DNA of 64,000 nucleotides from Candidatus Gallimonas merdae (GCA_904419525.1 CAJFRT010000003.1:55896-119895), one strand, 5' to 3'; positions 8,521 to 16,509 are shown, numbered from the stretch's first letter. Numbers and translations are program-made. The notes: generated by a model from the sequence alone, not told the origin.

Positions 8521-9824
8521 GCCGTACCCTCCTTCATCAGCAGCGTGAGATCGCCGCTGCCGCCCGCAAGTTCCTGATACACATATGCGCTCCGCTTGGG
8601 CGCGCCTGTAATGCAGTTCCCGTTGCCGTCGATGTTGATGGCGTCCGGGCTCTTTGTACACTGCGGATATACATGGGTCGGATCGGCGTCATGAAAGAAG
8701 CCCCAGTACTGATAGCCTGCCCCGTCCCAGTTGTTGAGCGTGCCGTTGTCATACATCTTGAAGAGATTGACCGTCTCCACATAGGGCATCTCCGAAACCG
8801 CCCCGAACATCGCCCGCAGATTTTCCAGGAAAGCCTCCTCCCCGATGTTCCCGTCGTTCCAGCCCATCTCCGTAAAGAACACCTTTTTGTGCTTCCCCTC
8901 GTTTTTGAGAATGATCTCATAGTATTCGTTATTGATGTCGATAAAGTTCTGCCGGTTGAAGTTGGACATATACGGATGCCAGCAGGCGATCTGAAAATAG
9001 TCGTCCGGATCGGTGGACGCCGTGCCTGCGTCCTCCTGCCCGTAGAAGTAGCCGTATTCGCCGCTTGCAATGTTGTCGTACAGGTATTGCAGAAAAGCCG
9101 CCGTATTGCCCGTGCCGAGCCCGTTCGGCTCGGTCAGCCCGCCCATGATGGTCTGCGCCTCGGGATTGGCATCATGAATGGCGCGCGAGGCGTAATAGAA
9201 CATATCCGTCGCGATCTCCGCCATCTGCCGCACATTGTAAGAGGACTGCCCCTTGACGGCGCTGTCCGTCATGAAGTCCGGATTGTTGAGCTCGTTGTCG
9301 ATTTCCCAGTACATGACCTCAGGGAAGGCGGACACAAGGGTGTACCATGACGTATAGTAATCGTTCAGCCACTGCACATATTTGCTGCCCTCCGAGACGT
9401 CGCGCGCGAAGGGCTTTGCCGTGGCGGAAGCCTTGCCGTCCGTCGTACAGAAATTGTGATGATTCATGCCGATATTGACAATGCCTGCCTCCGTGCAGGC
9501 CGCCAGCAGGGCGCGCATGTTCTGCGTTGCCGCCCAATCCTCATGAAAGGTGGCGGGATCGGACATGAAGTGAGAGAAGTGCATCCACTGCCGCACCGTC
9601 TTTACGCCCAGATTTTTCATGAGCTGCACTTCCGCCCCGATGTCGAGCGAATCCGCCGTGCGCTCCTCCAGAAGATAGCACATGCCGTAAAGCACGGACT
9701 GATCGGCGATGCCGTGCTGCGCGTCGAGCGGGAGCTCCTGCTCGCTGCACCCCGCAAGCGCCGCACCCATGACTCCCGCGCACATCAGGGCGACCGCCCT
9801 TTTCCAACCGAATGACAATGACAT
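8517..9824 (-). CDS. Lipoprotein glycoside hydrolase, clan GH-A-like (first of a tandem pair)
   Basis: 435 residues, clearly paralogous to the next gene along its whole length (shared blocks GIADQ, YLLEER, IVNIGMNHHNF, EIDNELNNPDFM, IMGGLTE, YDNIASGEYG). The signal peptide ends in the lipobox LAGC. The predicted acid/base Glu lies in YWEIDNELNN and the likely nucleophile in VFFTEMGWND. A strong GGAGGG lies 5 nt before the ATG, and a near-consensus promoter lies upstream. The two enzymes are similar but not close copies, so they may have different linkage or chain-length preferences. The assignment to clan GH-A rests on motif positions only. Confidence 0.75.
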   Translation of the reverse strand: MSLSFGWKRAVALMCAGVMGAALAGCSEQELPLDAQHGIADQSVLYGMCYLLEERTADSLDIGAEVQLMKNLGVKTVRQWMHFSHFMSDPATFHEDWAATQNMRALLAACTEAGIVNIGMNHHNFCTTDGKASATAKPFARDVSEGSKYVQWLNDYYTSWYTLVSAFPEVMYWEIDNELNNPDFMTDSAVKGQSSYNVRQMAEIATDMFYYASRAIHDANPEAQTIMGGLTEPNGLGTGNTAAFLQYLYDNIASGEYGYFYGQEDAGTASTDPDDYFQIACWHPYMSNFNRQNFIDINNEYYEIILKNEGKHKKVFFTEMGWNDGNIGEEAFLENLRAMFGAVSEMPYVETVNLFKMYDNGTLNNWDGAGYQYWGFFHDADPTHVYPQCTKSPDAINIDGNGNCITGAPKRSAYVYQELAGGSGDLTLLMKEGTA

Positions 9825-9871
9825 TTTTCCCTCCTTCCGTATCGCGCCGACAAAATGCGCGGTTTTTCCTT

Positions 9872-9900
9872 ACTATGCCCGAATCAAAAAAGATTGTCAA
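9872..9900 (-). promoter_or_regulatory. Promoter of the glycoside hydrolase pair
   Basis: A perfect TTGACA, a 17-bp spacer and CATAGT on the minus strand, with transcription expected near 9865, about 40 nt upstream of the start codon. It is the obvious target for the AraC-type regulator encoded next door. Confidence 0.75.
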
Positions 9901-9982
9901 GAGCGATCGCCCAAGACAACCTTTTTTCAATATGATTGACTGAAATGCAAAATTTTTCACAAATGCAGAATCCGCGCGCGGA

Positions 9983-10768
9983 CTAATCGGAAAACTTGTC
10001 CCGTTCCAGATCGCGCGCCGTGCCCGTGGGGCGCCGCTGTTTCTGCTTCGGCGTGAGCCCCGTTGCCTGACGGTACTTGGTGCAGAACTGCGCCACGGAC
10101 GAAAATCCGCATTCCGCCGCGATCTCCTTGATGAGATAGTTCCCCGATTCCAGGAGCTCGTTTGCCTTCTCGATGCGCTTTTGCAAAATGAATTCGTTGA
10201 CCGTCACGCCGAAGCGCTTGAAGAAGGCCTTGCGGAAATAATCATAGCTGTATCCCGCGATCTGCGCGAGTTTGTGCACGCTGATATCCTCGCGGTAGTT
10301 CGCCGAAATATAGCCCATGATGTTGTTGAAATTGTAGTTGATGACGGCATGTTCGTCCGCTTCGCTGTGATTGACCAGGCGAATGGCAAGAATGGTACAG
10401 AACAGCTCGATGAGTCGCTCCGTGTAGGCGGACCAGTGCTTCATCTCATAGTAGATCTTTTCCAGATATTCGCGGATCCCGTAGTCCGCTTCCGAAAAGA
10501 CGCCTTCGGGCAGCACCAGATCGCCATACAGTTCAAAGCCGATATACAAAACTTCCGTTCCGCGGCTTCCTCGCTCGACATGCCGGACGTCGGGCGGGCA
10601 GACCATGAAGGTATCCTTGGTGAAGTGATACTTCCTTTTGCTGAATGTGACCTCGCCCTCCCCCTCGCAGTAATACACGACCTCGTAACAGGGATGCGAA
10701 TGTTCCGCCCCGCAGTAGTCCTCGTTATAGTGGTGATTGACACAGAACAACAGGTTGGTGGTGATCAT
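9983..10768 (-). CDS. AraC family transcriptional regulator
   Basis: 261 residues. The N-terminal half is a cupin-type sensor domain (HSHPCYEVVYYCEGEGEVTF, then PPDVRH). The C-terminal 100 residues carry two helix-turn-helix units: ISVHKLAQIAGYSYDYFRKAF and the conserved IKEIAAECGFSSVAQFCTKY, ending in TGLTPKQ. It is transcribed in the same direction as the hydrolases and transporter, so it is the likely inducer-responsive activator of the cluster; the ligand would be a sugar. Its 5' leader has a run of nine Gs on the coding strand close to the start codon, which could affect ribosome binding. Confidence 0.9.
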   Translation of the reverse strand: MITTNLLFCVNHHYNEDYCGAEHSHPCYEVVYYCEGEGEVTFSKRKYHFTKDTFMVCPPDVRHVERGSRGTEVLYIGFELYGDLVLPEGVFSEADYGIREYLEKIYYEMKHWSAYTERLIELFCTILAIRLVNHSEADEHAVINYNFNNIMGYISANYREDISVHKLAQIAGYSYDYFRKAFFKRFGVTVNEFILQKRIEKANELLESGNYLIKEIAAECGFSSVAQFCTKYRQATGLTPKQKQRRPTGTARDLERDKFSD

Positions 10769-10775
10769 TTAGTAA

Positions 10776-10784
10776 CCCCCCCCC
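10776..10784. repeat. Homopolymeric C9 tract in the araC-type 5' leader
   Basis: Nine consecutive Cs on the plus strand (G9 on the mRNA) end 8 bases upstream of the ATG at 10768. They take the place of a normal Shine-Dalgarno sequence. Such tracts are prone to slipped-strand changes in length. Confidence 0.75.
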
Positions 10785-10834
10785 GAACGAAAAGCTCTGT
10801 CACGTTTGTCTCCCGGATTGTAAATATCAAGCAG

Positions 10835-10863
10835 ATTATATCACATTTTCGTTCATTTTGCAA
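10835..10863 (-). promoter_or_regulatory. Promoter of the AraC-type regulator gene
   Basis: TTGCAA, 17 bp and TATAAT with an extended TG on the minus strand. The transcript would begin near 10828 and carry a leader of about 60 nt including the G9 tract. Confidence 0.75.
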
Positions 10864-11033
10864 GCCTGTTTTTTCATGTCGTCATTTTCATTGTGCCGGG
10901 CGATCCACAGCGGAACAGTGTTTCCTGCACGTTCCCGTCCTCCGCCCATGCGATGCCTGTCCCCGGCCGGAAATTCAGCTTTAATCCCGACAATTTACGC
11001 CGCATTCTTTTTCCGTTATCATATTTTCCGGAC

Positions 11034-11063
11034 TTGACATCACCCCCCCCGATGTGATACAAT
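11034..11063 (+). promoter_or_regulatory. Promoter of the 41-codon ORF and DUF3795 gene, with C8 tract in the spacer
   Basis: A perfect TTGACA at 11034-11039, an 18-bp spacer containing eight consecutive Cs (11043-11050), and TACAAT with an extended TG at 11058-11063. The 18-bp spacing is one base longer than optimal, so loss of one C would give the ideal 17. Confidence 0.75.
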
Positions 11064-11088
11064 CAGGAAAAAAGGAGCGATAGGACTG

Positions 11089-11214
11089 ATGAAAAAGACC
11101 GTTGCAGCGATCGGGGCGCCGTTCCTTTCCGCCGCGCTCACCGTGAGGCTTACGGCTTGCCCGTCCAACGGGTTTGCCATGGAAAAGAAATACTGCATCG
11201 AGGAAGATCAATGA
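11089..11214 (+). CDS. Small 41-residue ORF with lipobox-like N-terminus
   Basis: Starts MKKTVAAIGAPFLSAALTV and continues to LTAC, which resembles a short lipoprotein signal and lipobox, then ends after 19 more residues. GGAG lies about 11 nt before the ATG, behind a good promoter. Its stop overlaps the start of the DUF3795 gene (ATGA), so even if the peptide has no function its translation would feed ribosomes to the next gene. It could be the remnant of a longer lipoprotein gene. No family recognised. Confidence 0.45.
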   Translation: MKKTVAAIGAPFLSAALTVRLTACPSNGFAMEKKYCIEEDQ

Positions 11215-11498
11215 CGGCCGGCCCCTCCCCCTGCGGCGCAGACTGCGGGGCATGTGCCCGATTCCCGTCCGCATGCGGCGGCTGCCGGGATATTGCCGGA
11301 AAAGTCTGGTGGCTCCGATTTACGGGCGCGGACTGCTGCGCCGTATATGACTGCTGCGTCAATCAGAAGGGCCGTCCGCACTGCGGAAGCTGTCCTGCTC
11401 TGCCTTGTGAAAAGTTCACAAAGGATCCCACGATCTCCGATGAGGAGAACGCCGCACATCTGCAGACGATGCTGGAAAATCTGAAAAAACTCCAATAA
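11211..11498 (+). CDS. DUF3795-family cysteine-rich protein
   Basis: 95 residues from an ATG overlapping the previous stop; GAGGAAG is the Shine-Dalgarno. Ten cysteines occur in pairs and CxxC-like groups: CGADCGAC near the start, CGGC, then DCCAVYDCC and HCGSCPALPCEKF. This layout fits DUF3795, small proteins thought to bind zinc or another metal and of unknown function. The C-terminal 25 residues are helical. A perfect terminator follows directly. Confidence 0.7.
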   Translation: MTAGPSPCGADCGACARFPSACGGCRDIAGKVWWLRFTGADCCAVYDCCVNQKGRPHCGSCPALPCEKFTKDPTISDEENAAHLQTMLENLKKLQ

Positions 11499-11502
11499 AA
11501 TG

Positions 11503-11533
11503 CCGCCGCGCTCTTCAGGAGCGCGGCGGTTTT
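11503..11533 (+). terminator. Rho-independent terminator after DUF3795 gene
   Basis: An 11-bp perfect stem (CCGCCGCGCTC / GAGCGCGGCGG), 5-nt loop and TTTT on the plus strand. The stop codon of the convergent yihY-type gene lies in the loop, so half of the stem is coding sequence for that gene. Confidence 0.85.
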
Positions 11534-12315
11534 GTCTTCTGCTTGTTGAAGATGACGCCTGCGACAAAGCAGATCATCAGCCAGTACAGCCACAATAAAA
11601 AAACTATGACGAGCGCAAGCGCACCGTACAGCTTTTCTTTATTTCCGAACGAGAGATAGACGGAAAACACCGCCGAAGCCGCCAGCCAGGCAAGCGACGT
11701 CAAAAAACTTCCCAACGCGACCTGCCTTGCACAGTGCCTGTGCGGACAGACATAGATGTTCAGAATCCATGCGGCAAAGAATCCAAAGACGAGCAGAACC
11801 GTATACAGGATCGGGTAAGAGATCCAGCGCGAAAATTGTTTTGTGATCAGGCTGACCAACACGAGCGCGCCTCCCGCGACGGCAAAAAACAACAGCACGG
11901 CGAACGTCATGCCGATCGCAGCCAGACGCACCCGCCAACCCTTTCCGGGACGGAGTTCGGCGTAAATGATCTCTCCGCTCCTGCGGAGATGATAGAAAAA
12001 TGCCGAACTCGACCACAACGTTGTGGCAATGAGAAAGATACTTGCCCCCGCCGTTGCTCCTTCGGCATTGTTCCGCAGGAAGAACAGCAGATCGCGCGCC
12101 CAGCCGAACAACTCCAGTTCAAGCAATTTGTCGAGCACGGTGTGCATTTCCCCGAACAGAAGCGTCAGCCAGAACAGAAACGGCACAAGCGACATGATCA
12201 GAAAAAAAACAAGCGTTCCTGCAATGGTCGTGGCACGATGTTCCGCAAATGTACGGTAAGCCATGCGCACCCTTTGCACCGTCTTTCGGAACGAGTTTTG
12301 TCTCTGTGCTTCCAT
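11515..12315 (-). CDS. YihY/BrkB-family inner membrane protein
   Basis: Up to 266 residues with six hydrophobic segments (LVFFLIMSLVPFLFWLTLLF; ASIFLIATTLWSSSAFFY; LAAIGMTFAVLLFFAVAGGA; ILYTVLLVFGFFAAWILNI and others), matching the YihY family once misnamed RNase BN; its role is uncertain, possibly envelope transport. The start is doubtful: the ATG at 12315 has GGGAG only 1 nt away, whereas the ATG at 12264 (249 residues) has AAAGG at a normal distance. The region just upstream is the broken end of an RHS block, so the native promoter may be lost. The C-terminal codons share the terminator of the convergent gene. Confidence 0.8.
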   Translation of the reverse strand: MEAQRQNSFRKTVQRVRMAYRTFAEHRATTIAGTLVFFLIMSLVPFLFWLTLLFGEMHTVLDKLLELELFGWARDLLFFLRNNAEGATAGASIFLIATTLWSSSAFFYHLRRSGEIIYAELRPGKGWRVRLAAIGMTFAVLLFFAVAGGALVLVSLITKQFSRWISYPILYTVLLVFGFFAAWILNIYVCPHRHCARQVALGSFLTSLAWLAASAVFSVYLSFGNKEKLYGALALVIVFLLWLYWLMICFVAGVIFNKQKTKPPRS

Positions 12316-14582
12316 ACTCCCATTGTGTGCAATTTTCGCCTGTTCAAGCAGGAAGCAAATACTTCGACTGTTTTTCGGTCGATGCTGTCGTATTCGTACC
12401 GTATGGCAAGCGCTCCGTTCTCAAATATCTTGCAGATATTTCCGCTCTTGTCGTATTCATACTTCACATTGTCGCGGATGACATATGTCCCGCTCTGTGT
12501 ATTGCCGAAGTACACCGCGGATGGCATGTTCGTGGCGCGGTCCCCCACTTTGCGATAGTACACATATTCGCCTGCAACCTTGCCGTTCGTTCCGGAAATC
12601 TCCTTGCCCTTGTTCCTGCCCAAAACATCCGTTTCAGGCGTGACCGCGATCCCTTCCACCGTGATGTAGTCAAGATCGCGCGCAGCACTATCCTTATAAG
12701 CATACGAATACGTGCGTGTCCCCTGCACGAAGGTTGCGAGCTTTCCGTACTTATCATAGCTGTAGCTTTCGGCATAACTCCCCCTTGCATATGCCGTCTG
12801 CTGTTCAAGCGTGTTGTACGTATTGCTTTCCGTCGCTCCCGTTACGCCGTCCGTGACCGTGAGCACTCTGCCATACGCATCATACGTATAACTCACCTGC
12901 GTTGCGTCGCCGTACTTTATGCTCAACACCTGCCCTTTCTTGTCCGTCACCTTCGTAAACGTTTCGTTCTTTGCGTTCGTGGCTACGGTTGTTTCTTCCG
13001 TCTCCCCTTCCGTATAGGAATATGTTTCGTACTCCTCCGTCCCGTTCAGCTCCACTCGCATCACCCTGCGCTTTCCGTCATAGGCATACCGCACAATGTT
13101 ATTCCCGCTCACCAGTTCCGTCACTTCCCCGCAGGTATAACGCTTTTGTATGGAGTTCTCCTCTCCTTCCGCCGTGCTCTGTGTGATCGCCGTTACCGTG
13201 TCGTCCACTTCGTGCCCGTACGCAAATCTGCTGCCGTTCGGGTATTTTACCCTGCGCACGATCGTCGTTCCCGGGATATATTCATATTCCGTCTTGTTTT
13301 CTCCCGTGTCATCATAGTCCGCAAGCGTCTGTCCGTTCTCCGCATACTCGCTTTCCGTGTAGAATTTGGACGAGCTGTCCAGACTGTTATAACTGTACGA
13401 ACGCACCGCGTTGCCCTTTTCGTCGTACTCCGTTTCCTCGATGCTCTTGCCCGTCGTGTACTCCTCGCCCTCGATATAGCTCTCCTTGCGGACGATGCTG
13501 CCCGAGGCGTTGTAGTTGTACGCCATGATCTGCGTGTACGTTTTCAGCACAGCCGTCCCCTCCTTTATGGTAACGACCGCACTCTCTTTGATGCACTTAT
13601 GGTTATCGTCATATTCATAGGTAACAACGGCCTCCTGCGTCGTCCCGTCCGAAAGGGCACGCGCATTCGTCGTCTTTGTCGACGCGTTGTTGTACTCGTC
13701 CAAAACGATATTTACCGTATCCCCTCCCGTAAAATCTGCCGATGTGAACGCACTATATGTTTTTATATAAAGAGAGCTTCGCTTGGCGCTCTGCACATTG
13801 TCTTTTTCGTACGGAACGTAATCGTATTTTTCTGCCTTGACGACCTTACCGTTTTCTTCGGAATAATATTCATATACGTTCCCGTCGCCATTGACCTTAT
13901 AATACTGTCTATTTTCTCGGTCATCTTCTATCGTCGTCAACGTCGAAGAATATGTAAACGTCATTTCCGACATCGTCACCGCTGCCGCTGCAAGCGCCTG
14001 GCCGTGTTCTACGCCGCTGATCGTCGATGTATTCGTTACCTTGTTCAACCTGAAAGCATCCGTATAGGTCAACGTGGATTTCAGCTTATCCGAAGAATCC
14101 ACGCTTTGGATATTTCCGTTTGTATCGTATGTAAGCGCGACCGTTTTACCGTTTGCAAAGGTCACTTTTATCAGTTCACCGTCTGCATTATAGGTATATC
14201 CGGTCTTTCTGCCACGCGTATCCGTGATGCTGCCCAATAGCCCGCTCGGAAGATAATCAAATACGATCTGCTTATCCTCCCCATCATAAACAACCGCGAT
14301 TTTGCCGGTCTCGTCGTATTCGACCGTGATAATATTTTCGTAATCATCGAATATCGCGACGAGACGCCCCTCGGCATTGTATCCTTTTACGATCGTTCCA
14401 TCCGTCAGATAGTTTACGGGCATCTGCCGGTCATATTGCTCCAGCTGATACAACACACTTAAATACTCTTTAAAATACTGCTCAACTTGCGTCTTGTAAA
14501 GAGCCTCATTTAAATAAATTAATAAACAGGGAGTAAGTTTGTCATAAAGATAATCTACCTCGCTCATACCGTTTGCAAACAT
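12198..14582 (-). CDS. RHS/YD-repeat protein fragment, truncated at both ends
   Basis: An open frame of 794 codons, most of it YD repeats (GRLVAIFDDYENIITVEYDE, GRKTGYTYNADGELIKVTF, YDAYGRVLTVTDG, YEYDKSGNICKIFENGALA). Homology stops around 12370, after ALAIRYEYDSIDR, where an RHS core domain should follow; the last ~55 codons instead read through unrelated sequence and into the yihY-type gene in another frame. At the 5' end the ATG at 14582 has no usable Shine-Dalgarno and a TGA lies two codons upstream, behind the terminator of the immunity gene. I read it as a non-functional piece of a larger secreted YD-repeat toxin gene whose core and tail are missing here. Confidence 0.75.
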   Translation of the reverse strand: MFANGMSEVDYLYDKLTPCLLIYLNEALYKTQVEQYFKEYLSVLYQLEQYDRQMPVNYLTDGTIVKGYNAEGRLVAIFDDYENIITVEYDETGKIAVVYDGEDKQIVFDYLPSGLLGSITDTRGRKTGYTYNADGELIKVTFANGKTVALTYDTNGNIQSVDSSDKLKSTLTYTDAFRLNKVTNTSTISGVEHGQALAAAAVTMSEMTFTYSSTLTTIEDDRENRQYYKVNGDGNVYEYYSEENGKVVKAEKYDYVPYEKDNVQSAKRSSLYIKTYSAFTSADFTGGDTVNIVLDEYNNASTKTTNARALSDGTTQEAVVTYEYDDNHKCIKESAVVTIKEGTAVLKTYTQIMAYNYNASGSIVRKESYIEGEEYTTGKSIEETEYDEKGNAVRSYSYNSLDSSSKFYTESEYAENGQTLADYDDTGENKTEYEYIPGTTIVRRVKYPNGSRFAYGHEVDDTVTAITQSTAEGEENSIQKRYTCGEVTELVSGNNIVRYAYDGKRRVMRVELNGTEEYETYSYTEGETEETTVATNAKNETFTKVTDKKGQVLSIKYGDATQVSYTYDAYGRVLTVTDGVTGATESNTYNTLEQQTAYARGSYAESYSYDKYGKLATFVQGTRTYSYAYKDSAARDLDYITVEGIAVTPETDVLGRNKGKEISGTNGKVAGEYVYYRKVGDRATNMPSAVYFGNTQSGTYVIRDNVKYEYDKSGNICKIFENGALAIRYEYDSIDRKTVEVFASCLNRRKLHTMGVWKHRDKTRSERRCKGCAWLTVHLRNIVPRPLQERLFFF

Positions 14583-14638
14583 ACCTCAGCATTCGACACA
14601 ACCATTATGCGACTATCATAGGTTTTTATCATACAAAA

Positions 14639-14670
14639 GAAGTGAAGGAGAAATCTCCTTCACTTCTTTT
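14639..14670 (-). terminator. Terminator after the putative immunity gene
   Basis: A 12-bp perfect stem (GAAGTGAAGGAG / CTCCTTCACTTC) with a 4-nt loop, followed by a T-rich stretch in both directions. It lies directly after the stop at 14669 and should isolate the downstream RHS fragment from transcription. Confidence 0.85.
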
Positions 14671-15007
14671 AATCATCGCTCAAAAAACCATTTAACTTTA
14701 AAAAGTCAAAATAAATTCTCAACTCTTCTTTTTCATTGGTTGAATCTCCTAATCGTTTTAACTGGGAAACTAAATTGTCGATCTGCAAATTTTTATCGGC
14801 ATATACGCATTCACGAAAATAAACTTTTAAAATACGTTTTGTTGGATGCAATATCGCAAAATTTATTTTGTGTTCTCGCAAATCCTCGTCAAAAACAATC
14901 GAATAGTCATTTTTTTTGAACTCAATTCTTTGATTGCCTTTATCGGTATTTATAATTTGTTCCCAGTCTTTCAAGAATTGTAAAAAAGGTTTTATTTCCT
15001 TATACAT
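14669..15007 (-). CDS. Putative immunity protein for the adjacent RHS toxin tail
   Basis: 112 residues, cytoplasmic in character (no signal or membrane segment), rich in Lys and acidic residues, with marked AT-rich codon use compared with the surrounding chromosome. It starts 17 bp after the stop of the RHS-tail frame with a clear TAGGAG Shine-Dalgarno and ends at a strong terminator. No family is recognised. The immunity role comes only from position: small acidic, AT-rich genes immediately after an RHS C-terminal tail are normally the cognate antitoxins. Confidence 0.6.
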   Translation of the reverse strand: MYKEIKPFLQFLKDWEQIINTDKGNQRIEFKKNDYSIVFDEDLREHKINFAILHPTKRILKVYFRECVYADKNLQIDNLVSQLKRLGDSTNEKEELRIYFDFLKLNGFLSDD

Positions 15008-15024
15008 ACTCGACTCCTATCGCA

Positions 15025-15906
15025 TTAGAACAACATATACCATATATAATCGGCAACTTCTTGCAATTCCATTCCATACCATGCTCCTGCAGAAACCGCG
15101 CCTCCCAAACCAATATCTAAAACCCGTTTGTTCAATCGCATAACTCGTCTAATCCATGCTCTGTTATGAGCAATACTTAACTTATCTGCAATTTTTGTAC
15201 CAAATACTTTGGAAATAAATTTGTAGCCTTTCATTGGAGTATACTTTGCTAATGCTAATTGATCAGCTACATAACCAACTCGTTCCATACCTTTGCCAAT
15301 AACAACACCGTTAGAACGAATTAAATTGATATTTTTAATAAAGGAGATACTCGCACCCGCCAAAGCAAAGATCCCACCCCAAAGAGCACCATCTGCAGCG
15401 CCATCAGCAAATCCTTGCCAAAAACTTCCTCCATTTACCGCTGTTATTGTGCCCTGCAATAGACCTCCACCTATAATACTTATTCCCATACCTACAAATA
15501 CAGGCGTCAAAGAGCCTCCCGATAAAACGGTCAATGCTACTGCTCCAATAAACGTAAGAATACCCAAAAGCCATTTCAACCAATTTGGCATATCACCTTC
15601 ATCATCACTGGTATTTACAGGATCATTAAAGCAATAAGCGTAAAGATTTAGGCCATTTGTATAGTCTCTAGTTGTATCTAATATGGCAATATCATCAATC
15701 GTTATAAAACGACCGGTTTCGGGATCGTAGTAGCGCGTCTTGAGGTAATACAGCCCTGTTTCTTCGTCGTAGAAGTAACTGCGATAGCGGAATGGATTAA
15801 GAACGCCAATATGATTGACGTCGGTAATATCCGCACCGTTCGCATCCAGAACGGCATGGTTCCCCCATGCATCGTACTTATATTCTACCCGACATTCCTG
15901 CCATTG
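15025..15906 (-). CDS. RHS core domain plus polymorphic toxin tail, 5'-truncated
   Basis: A 293-codon frame, opened by a TGA at 15907, whose first part is the conserved RHS-associated core: VEYKYDAWGNH, then NPFRYRSYFYDEETGLYYLK and TRYYDPETGRFITIDD, ending at NLYAYCFNDPVN. After this the tail MPNWLKWLLGILTFIGAVAL begins, with two hydrophobic glycine-rich segments and a C-terminal domain (VIGKGMERVGYVADQLALAK; NRAWIRRVMRLNKRVLDIGL) typical of variable RHS toxin ends. The N-terminal repeats and secretion region are missing. The only in-frame ATG is at 15591 with AAGGTG before it, so the tail could be made alone (188 residues). The toxic activity is unknown. Confidence 0.7.
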   Translation of the reverse strand, partial: QWQECRVEYKYDAWGNHAVLDANGADITDVNHIGVLNPFRYRSYFYDEETGLYYLKTRYYDPETGRFITIDDIAILDTTRDYTNGLNLYAYCFNDPVNTSDDEGDMPNWLKWLLGILTFIGAVALTVLSGGSLTPVFVGMGISIIGGGLLQGTITAVNGGSFWQGFADGAADGALWGGIFALAGASISFIKNINLIRSNGVVIGKGMERVGYVADQLALAKYTPMKGYKFISKVFGTKIADKLSIAHNRAWIRRVMRLNKRVLDIGLGGAVSAGAWYGMELQEVADYIWYMLF

Positions 15907-15910
15907 TCAA
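15882..15910 (-). promoter_or_regulatory. Promoter-like sequence at the RHS breakpoint
   Basis: TTGACA at the point where RHS homology ends, a 17-bp spacer and TAGAAT inside the core coding sequence, on the minus strand. If active it would transcribe the toxin tail and immunity gene. It may also be a chance match. Confidence 0.4.
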
Positions 15911-16509
15911 GAAGGACATTGAATTTTCCCCGGGCAGGCGAATCAACCTCTCCGATTTTGGGCACAGGTCTGAAACTTTCCGAAAATTCATAAAAATCGC
16001 GTTATTTAGAAAATAATCGAAATAATGATTTGATAATTTTCAAAATAAAAAATAAGACAGGGAATCGTATTACCAACATCCATTTTCGCTCTCATTGCAC
16101 GACAGCGCGTTTTTTTGATCTGTTTTTCGCAAAATTGCCTGAATAAAGCTCTTGGCGCTCATCTGCACAGCAATTCCTGAAAACAAAACTTTTTATAACA
16201 CAGAAAAATATCCACCGGCAAAGCCGATGATTTTCATTTTACTTCGCTACACCTCTCGCCGCCATAGGCAGGCATGTCCTGATACTGCCAGCAACGTGCA
16301 GCCGCGCTTATCGCCCGGCAGTCATACGACTTACTTAGTACCCGTAAAACGGCCTTTTCTGTGATTAACTTTCTTCTTACAGCTTCGCTCCACTTCCTTG
16401 ATCGTCTATCCTTTCTTTTTCTTCTGACCTCGTTGTTTTTGGCCTCCCAATTGCTCTTCCTTGTTCATCGAAAACCCCTCTTACCCCCCAGATTATCCGG
16501 GGGGTAAGA
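15907..16509. other. AT-richer stretch without a recognised gene, with two hairpins
   Basis: About 600 bp between the RHS breakpoint and the tuf terminator. The first 300 bp is AT-rich and without long frames. On the minus strand a hairpin at 16210-16231 followed by TATTTTTC looks like a terminator, and a perfect 10-bp inverted repeat (CTTACCCCCC / GGGGGGTAAG) lies at 16480-16508. Between them are further complementary segments and a 20-codon ORF (16406-16468, MNKEEQLGG...) with a good AAGAGGGG site. This could be a small structured RNA or the edge of an old mobile element. Nothing is recognised with certainty. Confidence 0.4.

Noticed and set aside
12249..14240. Plus-strand frame of 663 codons opposite the RHS fragment
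   Set aside because: The minus strand carries clear YD repeats; the opposite frame is a composition shadow rich in Arg, Val and His without a family match.
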